This document shows positions 48,584 to 60,212 of a stretch of 64,000 nucleotides of DNA, piece by piece (within the stretch, counting starts at the first letter, position 1; the number at the start of each line of letters is the position of its first letter). The stretch is taken from positions 930,001 through 994,000 of the forward strand of contig NC_064678.1 of NCBI RefSeq assembly GCF_023278565.1, given 5' to 3'. This stretch comes from Colletotrichum lupini (taxonomy: Eukaryota; Ascomycota; Sordariomycetes; Glomerellales; Glomerellaceae). Position numbers and translations under genes: made by a program. The notes beneath the pieces are model-generated. The model was not told where the DNA came from, made no database searches, and was given only the letters and a program-made list of their open reading frames with translations.

Positions 48584-49818
48584 TGTGACACAATTGAAGT
48601 CATTCAAAATACACAGTGTTTCTCAAGCCGGGAGTCACCAGGGAACCACGCGCCATATTTAGTTATTTTGGCTTTGGCGATTCTCGTGGTATGGAATGCG
48701 GGCACCTAAACTCTTGAAACCTTGAGGGCTGCAAGTCATGCCACTACTTCCGCTGTTCCGCTGTGGCGTCCACTAGCACCCAGCCAAGCGCACCTAGCAG
48801 CGAAACCACGACATAAATAAGCGAGGCGATACGAGAGCAGCGCCTGATTGGTGTCTCTGATCTCACTTCTTACTGTCAGCATTGATGGACTTCGGAAGGT
48901 AAGCCCTGCGTTTCTCGTAAGTCCGTGGTTTATGAGCTTCTCCGAGATGCAAGTGCTCGCATGACAAGTTGGTCCGAGACCGGCCTCGCCTGCTCAAATT
49001 GCTCAGTCCAAAGTTTTTTTTTTCTTTTTTCTTGTTTGAGGTTGGCGGGCTGCATGCCGTTGGTATTTGATAATAACTCCGAAGCAGAGTAGTCCATGAA
49101 TTGTAGAAGAACGTATGTTTCGATCTACATTCGTCACTCTTCAAGCAAGTAGGTAATTATACAACGTAGGTATAAGCAGCTCAAGGTGAAAAGGCTTCCC
49201 ATTATCTGCTGGGGCTTATACGTCCGAATCTGGTCGAGCTTGAAAAATGCTGGTATAGGACTCATTTCATTACTTGAATACCTACATGCACCGCACATCA
49301 GCGGTGGCAGTCATTGGACGTAATTGAATGCCGTCACTTGACCTCACCTCTCATGCACTTAATAACTATTATTGTGCTTGGGTTAACTGCCCGTCAAGGC
49401 GAAAATCATCGAGCACCGAAATCTAAAGCCTTTCTCTACCACACCAAATTTGAAGTCATTTGAGCGCTTGGGACTAGGATTCGGATCCTGTTTGAAAACA
49501 TCAAGGGAATTAGGTGACAGTCAGTGTTTTTCAGGAGCCTAATTAGCCGGTCCTGATATGACAGCTGCGTTGAATGGCTGAAGTCTTGATTAATGTGCGC
49601 AAATCAGCTCAACATTCTCGCGCTTGGCAGCTTTGGGAGGTTTAACGATCCTACCCGAATTACTTCGTCATATTCCTTGATACGGGGAAGAAACTGGGTA
49701 CAACGTCTGTATAAGCAAGCTGCACTTTAAAAAGAGTGACTTTCTTGATGTGCTGCGATTCGCATCGCCGTGTCCTTCCTCGTCGCTCTATCTATTATCC
49801 AAACTATCTCCAGCCGAA
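48584..49818. other. Intergenic region between the divergent monooxygenase and esterase genes
   Basis: 1.2 kb promoter-sized gap with a poly-T/TC run at 49012-49035. A 93-codon minus frame (48863-49144) has no features. Just before the esterase ATG, a frame different from the esterase frame reads like a signal peptide (IRIAVSFLVALSIIQTISS, about 49758-49814). Confidence 0.4.
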
Positions 49819-51470
49819 ATGTCAGCATTTTCTTGCGCCCCCGCAACGTTTGAGAACATCTCACTGTTTGGGGCGGAGATTCTGTCTCTGCAGACAAATC
49901 TTGTCACCAACTACACCATCACTGTTCCTTCTTCTGTTCGCTTCACCCAGCTGTCAGTCGAAGTGCAGAACGGGAGCTTTTGCAACATCACGGTAACCTA
50001 CACCCACCCGGGTCAAGGTGATATCGTCAATTTCGAGGCGTGGCTTCCCGCAGAAGGATGGAATGGTCGCCTTCAGGCTGTCGGAGGCGGCGGTTGGGTT
50101 GCAGGCCGCAGTGAACTGTTTTACAGCGCCATGGGTGGAGCAGTAGCTGACGGCTATGCGACGACCACGACCGACGCTGGGTTGGGAAACGCTTTGGACG
50201 CGAGTCCTTGGGCACTTCTCAGCCCCGGAAACGTCAATTTCTACAATCTGCAGAACCTTGCGTCTGTGTCACTCGAGGACGGCGTAAGTCGATAGACCGC
50301 CTTGGCGTAAGTGACTCTTCTAATCTTGAAGCATGCAGGCAATCATCGGAAAGTCTCTCATCAGGTCCTACTACGGTCGCGGACCAGACTATTCCTACTG
50401 GAATGGCTGTTCTCAAGGAGGCCGACAAGGACTCATGCTAGCACAGCGGTATCCTACTCAGTATGATGGCATCGCGGCCGGTGCTCCAGGGATTCAATGG
50501 ACCGATTTCTTCCCGAGCATGCTCTGGCCTCAGCAGTACATGAATATGGTCGGGGAGTACCCTCATGCATGTGAACTCGCGGCGATCACGGCCGCGGCAG
50601 TGTCTGCTTGTGATGGATTAGACGGTGTCAAAGACGGGATCATTAGTGAAGTCGATGCGTGCCTTGATGCATTCAATCCTTTCAAGATGGTCGGTCGAGC
50701 AATCAACTGCTCTGAGGCACCTGAAGTTAGTCGTGCAGCAGCAGCTGTAGTCAATGCTACGTGGCAGGGGATGCGCAACTCCCAAGGCGTACAGCTGTGG
50801 CCAGGACTAAACCCCGGTACTGATCTGGCTGTCGGCGTCGCTGCCACCAACTGCTCTACAGGGTCTTGCAGAGGTGTGCCATTGCCCATTGCTACGCAAT
50901 GGCTTTCGTTATTTGTCGCAAGGGATCCAAATTTTGATCTTTCTCACGTCAGTCAAGCTGAGTTTGACTGGATGGCACACCAGGGGCGGCAGAGGTACAA
51001 CTCGATTATTGGCACTGATGACCCTGATCTCTCTGCTTTTCGTGATGGCGGAGGAAAGCTAATTACTTTTCACGGCCTCGTAAGTCAATCCCTTATCCAC
51101 CTCTGGGCAGTGAAAAAGGTTGACATTCCCACAGATTGACGAGCTTCTCCCTCCAAAGGGGAGTACCAAGTACTACAACAGAGTATCTGATCTCATCCCG
51201 GGAGTTCATGACTTCTACCGCCACTTCGAGGTACCCGGCATGGGCCATTGCGGTGGAGGGAGGAGCGGAGAGCCAACTAGTCTATTTGGTCAACTCCGTG
51301 CATGGGTCGAGAATGGTACAGCACCGGACCATACACTAGTCAGGGTTACAGTTCCGGACGGAAACGTTCAAGACCGCATATTGTGCCCATATCCGCAGAA
51401 GAGCGTTGTCGATTCGAACTGTGATAGGAATCTGGGAACACGATGCTGGTCATGCGATGACAGTTCGTAG
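49819..51470 (+). CDS. Tannase/feruloyl esterase family hydrolase
   Basis: Exons 49819-50283, 50339-51079 and 51135-51470 (introns 55 nt each, phase 0); 513 aa. Family marks: an N-terminal CAPATF...FGAEIL block; EAWLPAEGWNGRLQAVGGGG; ATTTTDAG; YWNGCSQGGRQGLMLAQRYP with the nucleophile Ser in G-C-S-x-G-G; PQYDGI-type AGAPG; CDGLDGVKDGII (calcium-binding Asp cluster); FHG; and a terminal MGHCGGG with the catalytic His and the disulfide Cys. The enzyme class hydrolyses gallate or ferulate esters of plant material and is normally secreted. Oddity: with the ATG at 49819 the protein lacks a clear signal peptide, while a good candidate sits immediately upstream in another frame. Either an unrecognised exon joins them or a small indel has uncoupled them. 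Confidence 0.85.
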
Positions 51471-51666
51471 GTATCACTCAAGATCATTTCTTTTGTTGGA
51501 TGAATTGGCCAATCGGCCGTTCATTGTCATGGATTTGGATCCTCTAGTTCTATGTCTTTGTGGTATTTGCAGCACACATCCAAATCTCAAGCGCACTCAC
51601 TTAGTCGAACAAGCCATACAGCAGTTTCCCCAAGTTATATTACATCATTTACTGTGGAGTGTTTGT

Positions 51667-52228
51667 CTAGTCACCGCAGCTGTTCGAGCAGTCGTGCTTC
51701 TCAGCGTTGTATCTGGAGTGGCATTTGCACTGAACGTCCTGGACAGGTTTGCAGCTGCCAGAAACAGAGCCACGGTGGGGGTCCGCCGCGTTGGTGTTCT
51801 TGTAGTTGACGGTGAAGGGTTTTCCGAGGGATCCAAACTTGCGGTTGATGTAGAAGAGGGCATTACCCTTTCGCAGGCCGTTGTTGCAGTACTCGGCGGG
51901 CTCGTTGCGCGCCCAGTTGTCGAATTGGCCGCAGTCAACCCCGTAGTAGCCGTTCACTGTGAGACGGGAAGGTCAGCGACACCTTCAAGGAAGGAAGGTC
52001 GAATATTGAGCATGATGAAGACTTACTGGCACTGTCGACTAGAATCCAGGGATCAACATGGTCATTGAAGCAAAAGTGAAGTGTGCACTGGACGCGCTGG
52101 CAATCGCAGTAGCTGAAGCCGCAGTCGCGCTTCTCCAGTTCGAAAGGGACATAGTTGGGGGAAGAGATGGCGGCCAGGATAGGAGAGGCCATCAGGCTGG
52201 CAAGAACCACGGAGAAAAGCGAAGGCAT
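51667..52228 (-). CDS. Small secreted cysteine-rich protein (effector candidate)
   Basis: Two exons, 52027-52228 and 51667-51956, joined at phase 1 across a 70-nt GTAAGT...ACAG intron; 163 aa. Residues 1-19 (MPSLFSVVLASLMASPILA) form a signal peptide. A dibasic LEKR site is followed directly by the mature-type start DCGFSYCDC, suggesting Kex2 processing. The mature part contains 12 cysteines (enough for six disulfides) and conserved-looking NNGLRKGNALFYINRKFG and PFTVNY segments. No named family recognised. It is convergent with the esterase gene, whose stop lies about 200 bp away. Size, signal and cysteine density fit an apoplastic effector-type or antimicrobial-type protein; that role is inference. 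Confidence 0.78.
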
Positions 52229-53309
52229 TTTGGAAAGAGTGTAAGTAACGAATGTAACGAAAGAGTGTGATGGGTTCTACAAGCCAAAGAGTGTACTGAA
52301 CGAATCTGTTGATCCTCTGTTCACGAGCTGCAAAGAATCTGGGTAACAATCATCTCTTATAGATGCGTTTTCGATTGCTATTATTGGACTAACGACACTT
52401 ACTCGAAGGAATTTGACAAGACGGGCATACCCGACTTAGTTTGTACAACGGTTACACCGTATCAATCAGTGGTTCATCGTGGTTCATTCAGTCTCTCGGC
52501 CGATGTGATATCTCTATTAGACTTTAGGCTAAGTGCCGGTGTCCCCGAATCCGTCGGCCTGTGCGCCCACTTCATCTGCCCATATGGCCATAGCACGAAT
52601 CGTGGCGGCGGAACCTCCTCCTACCCGAGCCTCGAATACTCAGTCACCTTTGCGGCTCCATGGAGCGAGTCAGGGGCCCCCAAGTCAGACTCGTCAATGT
52701 TCTGGAAATCGAGTATTTGTACTGCCTCGATTGGAGGAGGCAGTCAATATTCTCGGAACTAGACATAATCAAGATTGGTGAGTTGTGGTTCCTACCGCGC
52801 CCATGGTAGTAAGTGACTTCACAAGTCATTCACTTGATCTACCTAGTAGAGCCGGGTCCAGATCACCTTACCCACGGTTAGTGGATACCCACTCATCTAC
52901 CGACATTAGAACAGAGCCATCATTCGATGGCAGGCTCAGACGAAAGTGACAAGTTAGGCGAAGACTTCCATTTGTCTCTGAAGTTACGGATGTCGTGCGG
53001 CGTGCCGTCACCCGTCCCAAATCACAATAACCCGGCATACCGAACCCGAATCTTCAATTCGCAAAGCCTCGCTAGATGTCAAGCATAGATAAGATCGACA
53101 CTTCGACTCAGTCCGAACTCCAGTTCATGTCAAACAAGGCAAGGAGTCCCCCACTCGCCCAGCCGGTTGAACGGCAGCCTCACCCACAAAAGGCCGTTGG
53201 CATTTGACAGAGGTCCGGATACGCCGGTGTTGGGGCATCGTCGAGTCATCAGGGGGCGTTTCATCTGCCGTGCATGTACGCGCGTATCCAGGCACTGGCG
53301 CGCGCACTA
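52229..53309. other. Intergenic region between the cysteine-rich gene and the MULE block
   Basis: About 1.1 kb of normal composition with only short frames on both strands. Holds the promoter of the minus-strand cysteine-rich gene. No further gene seen. Confidence 0.35.
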
Positions 53310-53317
53310 CTGATTAA

Positions 53318-56180
53318 GGGCGAGGATATTCTGCCAGCAGCTCCTGCTATCCCGCCCCCAAGTGTGGCTGCGGCAGGCCCTACCTCCGAGCCCGGAGGCC
53401 AGCTGCCCATACCTACCCACTTACCTACCTACCTACCTACCTACCCACCTATAACCACTACTTCGTCGACCTTACCGTCGCTACTACTACCGCTATTACT
53501 AATTAAAACTATTCTTAACGTTAATATACTATAAGAAGAGAATAATTACGAAGTTAATAATCTTTTTATTTACTAATATATAGCCGATTATAACGATTAC
53601 GGCTACGTAAAGTATAATTACTTATTTTATAACTAGTAATTCCTTACCCTATCCGATACTAGAGTAGTACTTAACGAGGCTATTTACGAGGCTAGCTTTG
53701 TAGTCCGAATTATTTAATATAAGCCCTTTACTAGGGCGCTAACTACTATTACTTATTATTATAATTATAGCCCGCGTTATAATTAAAAATAATAATACCT
53801 CGCAAAGTTAACCTACTTAAATAAGTATTATAAATCCTCGACCTCGTTTATAAACTACTATTAGTAAATTGCTACTAGCTTTTTAAGCAGTAATTAGCTC
53901 TTTTATCCCGTTATTAACGACTTCCGTAATTACTATAACTACTTATTTAGTAATATTAACGCTTTTATATATTATTACTGCGCGCTACTACGTAGTAAAA
54001 AGGACTAAATTATTAACTAATAGAATAAGGGCATTCGACCTATTTAAATCCTTTCGAGCTTATAGTTAAAAAGTAGCGATTATAGTAGTATCGTCGCCCG
54101 CAATATACTTAATATATTAGCTATTTACTACCGTAACGAATTAGGTAATAGGACCCTTATTAAGTAGTTATTTAACTAATTACGTAATTCGATAAAGTAC
54201 TAGTACCGCTTTTAACGTAACGACGCGGGCTATATTATAAGCTTATTTATCGTACTTACTACTATAATTTCCCTACTTTAATAATACCCGGATATTTTAT
54301 TAATAGATTTTATATATAAAACTAACCGATTTAATATACCGTTATTTAATATCTACGGAGTAACTAACGATAGTTATGCTTTTTAAGTTACGAGCTACTT
54401 TTTATTTAGCGAGAAAAAAGCTAACTACCGTTAAGCTATTAACTAGTTATTAGTATTACTCCGGGCCTACGAAATTCCCTTTTTATAAGTTACGTATACG
54501 GATTACGAGATTACTCTACTTAATACCCTTAATAATAATACCTAATTTAAAGTAATACCGTACGTACTCTACTATTAGTACGTTAACCTTAATATATTAA
54601 CCCAGACCCGGCATTACTTTAGCCCGGCTACGAGGGACGAGACTAGCGTAATTATATATAACCTTTACTTTTAATAATTCCTTACGGATTAGGGTAATCT
54701 CCTCCGTAGCTAATTAATAGCTATATATTATAACCAATTATTTAAATTTTAAACTACTAAGTACCCTATAGTAGTAATCGATTATACTATTAATACCTAG
54801 CTTAAGCCGTAGTATAAGAAACTCGTACTTACTTAGGTTAACTAAATTAAGTACTTCGGTTACCTAACTACGTTAATTATCGAATCCTTATATACGAGTA
54901 TTAAAGTACGAGTTTATTATTATATAAGTAACTTTAAAGCCGTATTTAATAAATTAGTTATTTTTTAAGTAGGTTAAGCGGCTATAATTAATGCTTATTA
55001 GACCCGTTATTAAGCTAAGGTATTAAATATTATTACGGAGTTATTTTAGAAAAAGGTACGTCTATATATATACTATGATACGTTTAAGTAACTCTTATAA
55101 GAACTTAGTACGCTAAGTAAATAGCTAAATTTAGGTTTATTAAAGAAGCTATTAAAAGAGTGCGCATACTACTTAATTCGAACTACTTATAGGCTACTTT
55201 ACTACTACGTCCTCTAGTAATATATTAAGGACGGTACCTTAATACTATTAAAAAAGATCTACTTATACTAGTTCTAGCGATACTTAGAGCTTATTATTAA
55301 TAATAATACTTCTATCCCCCTACTTAATCCCTTATAAGTCCGAGGTAAGGGTCGCTTATAGGGCTCTATAGCGAGTATTATAATAATTATAGTAAGTAAG
55401 TTAAAAAAGCTAGCCGTTAATTAAAATACCTCCTCTAAACGAGAGCCCTCTATATTTAAGTACGAGGAAGCTACTAAACGCGCAGAAATAATACTTATAT
55501 TAGCACCGCTATTATTAATAATACCTTTAGCGCTAAATAGGGCTACTTCTACTTAACGAGGCCTCGAGATTATATATAATTTTAATATATACGAGCCTAA
55601 TATAGAGATATAGCGGAGGTATTAGCGGGCTATTACTAATGAGGTAATTAACGTAGTTAATAATAATACGATTAATCTTATAAGGGCTCCTCAGCTACTA
55701 ATGCTTATAAAGTTATAATCCTAATTAACTAATAATCTTACGTAGTTAGACGTATTATAAGATCTAACTAACGAAGATTATACTTACGATATTAATTTTA
55801 TAATAAAAAGCGAAATAAATAGACTTATTAATAAGTACGAGGCTAAAGCAGAGCACGAGGCTAAAGTAAAGGAAGTTACTAAATTATGGGCTATAGGCTA
55901 TATAAAGTAATTAATAATTAATTAGGTAGTTAATTAAGTAGTTAATTAGGCTACTTCGTTGATTATATTAAATTAGGCTAATTCGTCAATTACCGTACTT
56001 TTTACTAAAATAATTTAATTAACTATAAGTTAATTAACGGCCTCTAATTAATCTAATTTATTTAAATACTAACTATATAGAGCCTAGCTTACATATATAC
56101 CTAAGACTAGCGGTCGTATAGCGGCTATAATTATACTTAGTAATAGAATAGCGGGAGCTACTAGTAGAATATCTTCGCCC
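53318..56180 (+). mobile_element. Mutator-like (MULE) DNA transposon, 2.86 kb, RIP-mutated interior
   Basis: Starts GGGCGAGGATATTCTGCCAG and ends with the RIPped complement (...CTACTAGTAGAATATCTTCGCCC). Flanking 8-mers CTGATTAA and TTAATTAA differ only by transitions. The plus-strand interior carries a MULE transposase wrecked by stops. At about 54297-54500 one reads LLIDFIYKTNRFN-PLFNIYGVT (first catalytic Asp; the Phe next to it is probably a RIPped Cys), then YFLFSEKKANYR, then TYTDYE (second catalytic Asp in TD-x-E). Around 54560-54660 comes a W/Y-H-N-LT-RHYF-like block. The outer 200 bp, including a (CCTA)n run at 53424-53455, are not RIPped. Confidence 0.8.
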
Positions 56181-56487
56181 TTAATTAATATAGAGTAGTT
56201 AGAACTACTTTAGCTATAAAAATTTCATTCCGAGCACATCTCTTATCTAGCTATTCGAGAACTATATAGACGAAGCCTCTTAGGTAGCGTCGAAATTTTA
56301 TATTAGTATAAGTAGAGATTAATAGCTTATAGGTAATATAAGACTTAGGACGTATATTTTAGTCGTAATGCGTCGTATACGCCCTTACCTAGACTAATAG
56401 AAGCTAACGGATAGCCGGACTTAGGCAGGTGTTCCCGCAAGAGTTTAAGTGCGGTAGATATATAAGTTCCCGCAATTTATATAATAA
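56181..56487. other. RIPped spacer between the MULE and the MITE
   Basis: About 300 bp of AT-rich sequence with residual GC patches. No element boundary or coding signal recognised apart from the right-hand MITE TSD (TATAATAA, 56480-56487). Confidence 0.35.
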
Positions 56488-56964
56488 GAGTTTTACTATT
56501 AGGGTAGTACTAATTAGCTATTAGGGCAATAATCCACTTTTTAGACTAATAGGGGCTTATAGCTACAGGGCTCGGACTATAACCCCATACCTATACCCGC
56601 TATACTTACTCACGGGCTACCCGGCGTTATTACCTATAGTCGTAATTACGTAAAGTAGCTACGAGTACGTACGGTTATAATTACCTACGGTCGCAATTTC
56701 CTATAATCGTATTTACCTACTTAATTACCTATTTAATTATCTTTTTTAATAAGTAATTACGACCGTATATATCTATAGTTACTTTATATAATTATAACCG
56801 TAGGTAATTACGACCGTGGGTAAGCGCGACCATAAGTAATTATAACCGTAAATAATTACGCCGGGTAGCCCATAAGTAAGTATAGCGGGGCTAAAAGATT
56901 TAGAGTTCAGAAGGCAGGCTCTAATTAGCTAATAAAGTAGATTACTACCCCAATAGCAAAACTC
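56488..56964. mobile_element. MITE family 1, copy 2, 477 bp, RIP-mutated
   Basis: The same architecture as 3434-3897. Left TIR GAGTTTTACTATTAGGGTAG is the copy-1 TIR with C-to-T/G-to-A changes, followed by the same internal repeat of the TIR motif (AGCTATTAGGGCAATAATCC). The right end ACTACCCCAATAGCAAAACTC mirrors it, and the same CCCACGGTCGCAATTACC-type units fill the middle. Flanked by its own perfect 8-bp duplication TATAATAA (56480-56487 and 56965-56972), so it is an independent insertion into already AT-rich DNA or one RIPped along with it. Confidence 0.87.
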
Positions 56965-56986
56965 TATAATAAACTTTATTACATAA

Positions 56987-57758
56987 GGGCGAGGATATCC
57001 TACTAACAGCTCCCGCTATTCTACCCCTAAGTATAGCTACGGCCGCTACACGACCGCTAGTCTCGGGCATATATATAAGCTAGGCTTTACATAGTTAGTA
57101 TTTAAATAGTTTAAGCTAATTAAAAGCCGTTAATTATTTTAATAAAAAGTATAGTAATTAACAAATTAGCCTAAGTTAACGAATTAGCCTAAGTTAATAA
57201 GTTAGCCTAAATCGATAATTCCGTTAAATTAGGCTAATTACCTAGCTACTTAATTAACTAACTACTTAACTACCTAATTAACTTATTTAAAAAGCTAGTA
57301 GCGATCTATTAGCAGTAGTTTATAAACGAGGTTAAGGATTTATAATACTTATTTAGGTAAGTTAACTTTGCGAGGTATTACTATTTTTGATTATAACTAT
57401 TATTTCGTAAATAGCCTCGTTAAGTACTACCCTAGCCTTAGGTAGGGTAGCGCTAGCTATAAAATAAGTAGCCGTACTCTACGTAGTCGTATTAATAAAT
57501 AAAGGGATCGTTAACTTCGTAATTATTCTCTTCTTATAGTATATTTACGTTAGGAATAGTTTTAATTAGCGGTAGCGGTAGTAATAGCAATAGCGGTAGC
57601 GACGGCGAGGTCGATAAAGTAGTAGTTATAGGTAGGTAGGTAGGTAGGTAGGTAAGTGGGTAGGTATGGGCAGCTGGCCTCCGGGCTCGGAGGCAGGGGC
57701 TGCCGCAGCCACACTTGGGGGCAGGATATCGGCAGCTGCTGGCAGGATATCCTCGCCC
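56987..57758 (-). mobile_element. Internally deleted MULE derivative, 772 bp, opposite orientation
   Basis: Left end GGGCGAGGATATCCTACTAA and right end ...GGCAGGATATCCTCGCCC. Its left 300 bp are the reverse complement of the right end of the MULE at 53318-56180. Its right 470 bp are the reverse complement of that element's left end (including the CTTTGCGAGGTATTACTATT segment at about 57369-57388). The transposase region is missing. Flanks TTACATAA and TTGATTAA do not form a clear TSD. The last roughly 220 bp, with the (TAGG)n run, are not RIPped. The right end lies 13 bp from the stop codon of the I9-like gene. Confidence 0.75.
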
Positions 57759-57771
57759 TTGATTAACCCGT

Positions 57772-58174
57772 TCAGCTCCAACCAGGAAGAGGGAATGGGG
57801 TGTCTTCTGGTTCCGCGGGCAAGCCTGCAGTCGGCAGAGGGGTAAGCGTGACAATCCTGTCTTCTTCGGCCAGCCTGACCTCGCGGAACTTGCGCAGAGT
57901 CCAGACATTCCACACGTTTGAGTCGATGACAACACCATAAAGACCGGCAGTCGTGCCAGTCCACTTTGTGATGACCCTGAGATCGCTATCTCGGGTGCGA
58001 AGCTTGTCGACGAACTGGTCAATGTTGGTTGCCTGTTTTCGGTAGTCAGTATCAGAACGGTACACGATGGAGCTTAGTCCAGACTGAGGGTCTTACCGGG
58101 GCAAGGAAGACGATGTATCGACCAGCGAGGACACTGGCGACATAAGAGAAGAGGGTGAATAGGCTGAAGCGCAT
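57772..58174 (-). CDS. Small secreted peptidase-inhibitor-I9-like protein
   Basis: Exons 58097-58174 and 57772-58032 joined at phase 0 over a 64-nt GTAAGA...ACAG intron; 112 aa. Signal peptide MRFSLFTLFSYVASVLAG is followed by RYIVFLAP, then IDQFVDKL, a central GLYGVVID and VRLAEEDRIV near the end. This is the order seen in subtilisin propeptide/I9-type inhibitors (K-YIVVLK, d-fv-kl, GF-v, V-IE-D-iv). A proline-rich tail closes the protein. A free-standing I9 domain would inhibit or chaperone a serine protease; no subtilase lies nearby. The MULE derivative ends just after the stop, so the 3' UTR is TE-derived. The family call rests on pattern recognition only. Confidence 0.68.
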
Positions 58175-58995
58175 CTTAAAGATTATTTATTAGGTATTGG
58201 TGAGATGAATTAGGGATATTGTGATGGTCCTGAGTGCAAGTTTGCTGATGATACCTCAGGACAGACGCAACCACTGGCCATCTCGACTACCTTTTATACT
58301 CCACCGCTCTTTCTCAACTCGATATAACCTCGAGACATTTCCTTCCGTCATGCGGGGTTTCGATCACACCTTCCGATTGCTCACCGGATGTCATCGCGAC
58401 GAGAAGGAATCTAGGGGCCGCCATCACCGTGTGCCAAGATCCTGCCTTGAGACATCCCAAGCCCGGTCAAAGTGCAAGCTCAGCCAGATTCCTGCGCAAC
58501 TTCTCCCTCATCCCAGATCAAATCTCTCACGCGAATGGACAGAACTCTCTTTTTGCCAGCAGGCGCCATCACCTTCGGGTGTCGTCGGGGTCTTGGCTTC
58601 GCGCGTTGCGGGAGATCGGCGGTGTTTGTCCCCCGTTGCGGGCACCTCCAAGACCTTGCCCTCCGGTGTCTCTGAGACTCAACTTCCATAAACGGCAACT
58701 CTGCATACCGGAACGAGCTGACATGAAATACGTTTTCGATTACTATAAGACGCAACCGCTATGATAAGACAGACTCGCTACATGTAAGTAGTACCTGAGC
58801 CCTCTCCCTTCCAAAATAGACAAACTTGTACGTGACTTACTAGTACTTGCTAGTATTGCGTCAACGGGCTCTAATTTTCTCCCATCGGCTCGGCACGCTA
58901 CGCCACGGCCGCCTCATCGCATCGGCTCCCCGAGACCATCGACGGCGGCTAACCCGGACCATGCGGTAGAGACATCTCAGAGTTTATCAAATGTC
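58175..58995. other. Intergenic region upstream of the I9-like gene
   Basis: Contains the promoter of the minus-strand I9-like gene and the 3' flank of the oxidoreductase. A 156-codon plus frame (58221-58691) overlaps other open frames and shows no domain; rejected as a gene. Confidence 0.35.
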
Positions 58996-60212
58996 TTAGA
59001 ACCGAACCTCGCGTCCCGACTTTGCGCTCTCCTTGACAGCGTGGATGATACGCAGGACATCCCGTGCCTCTCTCGCCGGCACAGGAACGTACTCCTCCCT
59101 TCCAGTCTCAACAGCCTTGGCGAATCCCTCGAAGAGCTTGAGGTACGTCTCCGGCTTGTGCGTCGGCTTCATGCGCTCCTCGACCTGGCCGCCCTCCTTG
59201 ACCAGCAGCAACCTCCCGCCGTTCATGGGGTCTTCGACACCGAAACCAGGATCGGTGGGCTTCGCGCCGGCCTTCAACTGGTCCTCCTGCGGATCGAGGC
59301 AGGTCTTGTGGTAGCTAGCCTTGGTGCCGCGCACCCAGAAGCGAGGCTGGCTTGTCTCGACGCTCATGACGCCGATGCGTATGCTGACGATGAGGCCGTC
59401 TTGGTAGCAGAGCTGCGCGTGCACGCTGTCGGGGTCTTCGGGGTCGAACTTGCCGTCGCGTTGTCTGACGAGCTTGCCGTAGACGGTCTCTGGCATGCCA
59501 AAGAGGTTGTAGGCCTGGTCAATGAGGTGGGATCCCAGGTCGAACAGGGCGCCGCCTCCCTCGGCCATGGTCAGCTCACCCTTCCATGACGTAGGGCGGT
59601 CGGCGCGGAAGCGGTCAAAGTGGGTGTCGAACTCGTAGACACGGCCAAAGACGCCATCGGCAATCATCTTCTTGACCGTGAGGAAGTCACTGTCCCAGCG
59701 ACGGTTCTGATAGACGCAGATGAGGCGCTCATTCTCCCTAGCGATCTGGATGAGTTCCTCGGCCTCCTCGATGGTGGGCACGAAGGGCTTCTCGACTAGA
59801 ACGTGCTTGCCGGCCTGCAGGGCCTGCTTGGAGAAGCTGAAGTGAGTGTTGGGTGGTGTGAGGATGTTGATAATGTCAACATCGGGGTCCTGGAGCATGG
59901 GCTCCAGGGAGGTGTGGTGCTTCAGCTCAGGGTAGTCATTTGGTGCTGAGGAGGAGGCTGTGGGCTTCCGTTGGACGATGCTGTGCAACTTGAACTGAGG
60001 TGTGAGGTTGATGAAAGGGATGTGGAAAACCTTGGCGGATAGTCTGTAGATGGTCGGTCAACACGTGGGCGTCTTCGGTGAGTCGCGCCGAGAGTGAGTC
60101 TATTCCGAAAGCATGCAAGGGGGGGTCTGTAGCAAGGATGACATGGACTGAGAGACGGTCTCACTTACCCATATCCAATGATTCCAACGTTGAATGTCTT
60201 GCCTGCTGCCAT
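58996..60212 (-). CDS. GFO/IDH/MocA family NAD(P)-dependent oxidoreductase
   Basis: Exons 60169-60212 and 58996-60043 (125-nt intron, phase 2); 363 aa, typical length. The Rossmann motif FNVGIIGYGLSAKVFHIPFI is completed only by splicing. LTPPNTHF and the hallmark GKHVLVEKPFVPT (E-K-P with catalytic Lys) follow. VYQNRRWDSDF begins the alpha/beta C-terminal domain, and GGALFDLGSHLIDQA carries the conserved D-G-H-D-type active-site Asp and His. Soluble cytosolic enzymes of this family oxidise or reduce sugars, inositols and related polyols or dihydrodiols; the substrate here is unknown. No damage seen. Many long antisense frames exist because of GC-rich codon usage. Confidence 0.9.

Noticed and set aside
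51406..52068. 220-codon plus frame
   Set aside because: Antisense to the cysteine-rich secreted gene and overlapping the esterase end; no protein character.
46669..52228. Secondary-metabolite gene cluster
   Set aside because: The monooxygenase, esterase and secreted protein have no PKS, NRPS, terpene or regulator gene beside them.
58221..58691. 156-codon plus frame as a gene
   Set aside because: Lies in a promoter-sized gap with equally long overlapping frames; Pro/Ser/Arg-rich shadow composition.
59041..59589. 182-codon plus frame
   Set aside because: Antisense to the well-supported GFO/IDH/MocA gene; a GC-bias shadow.
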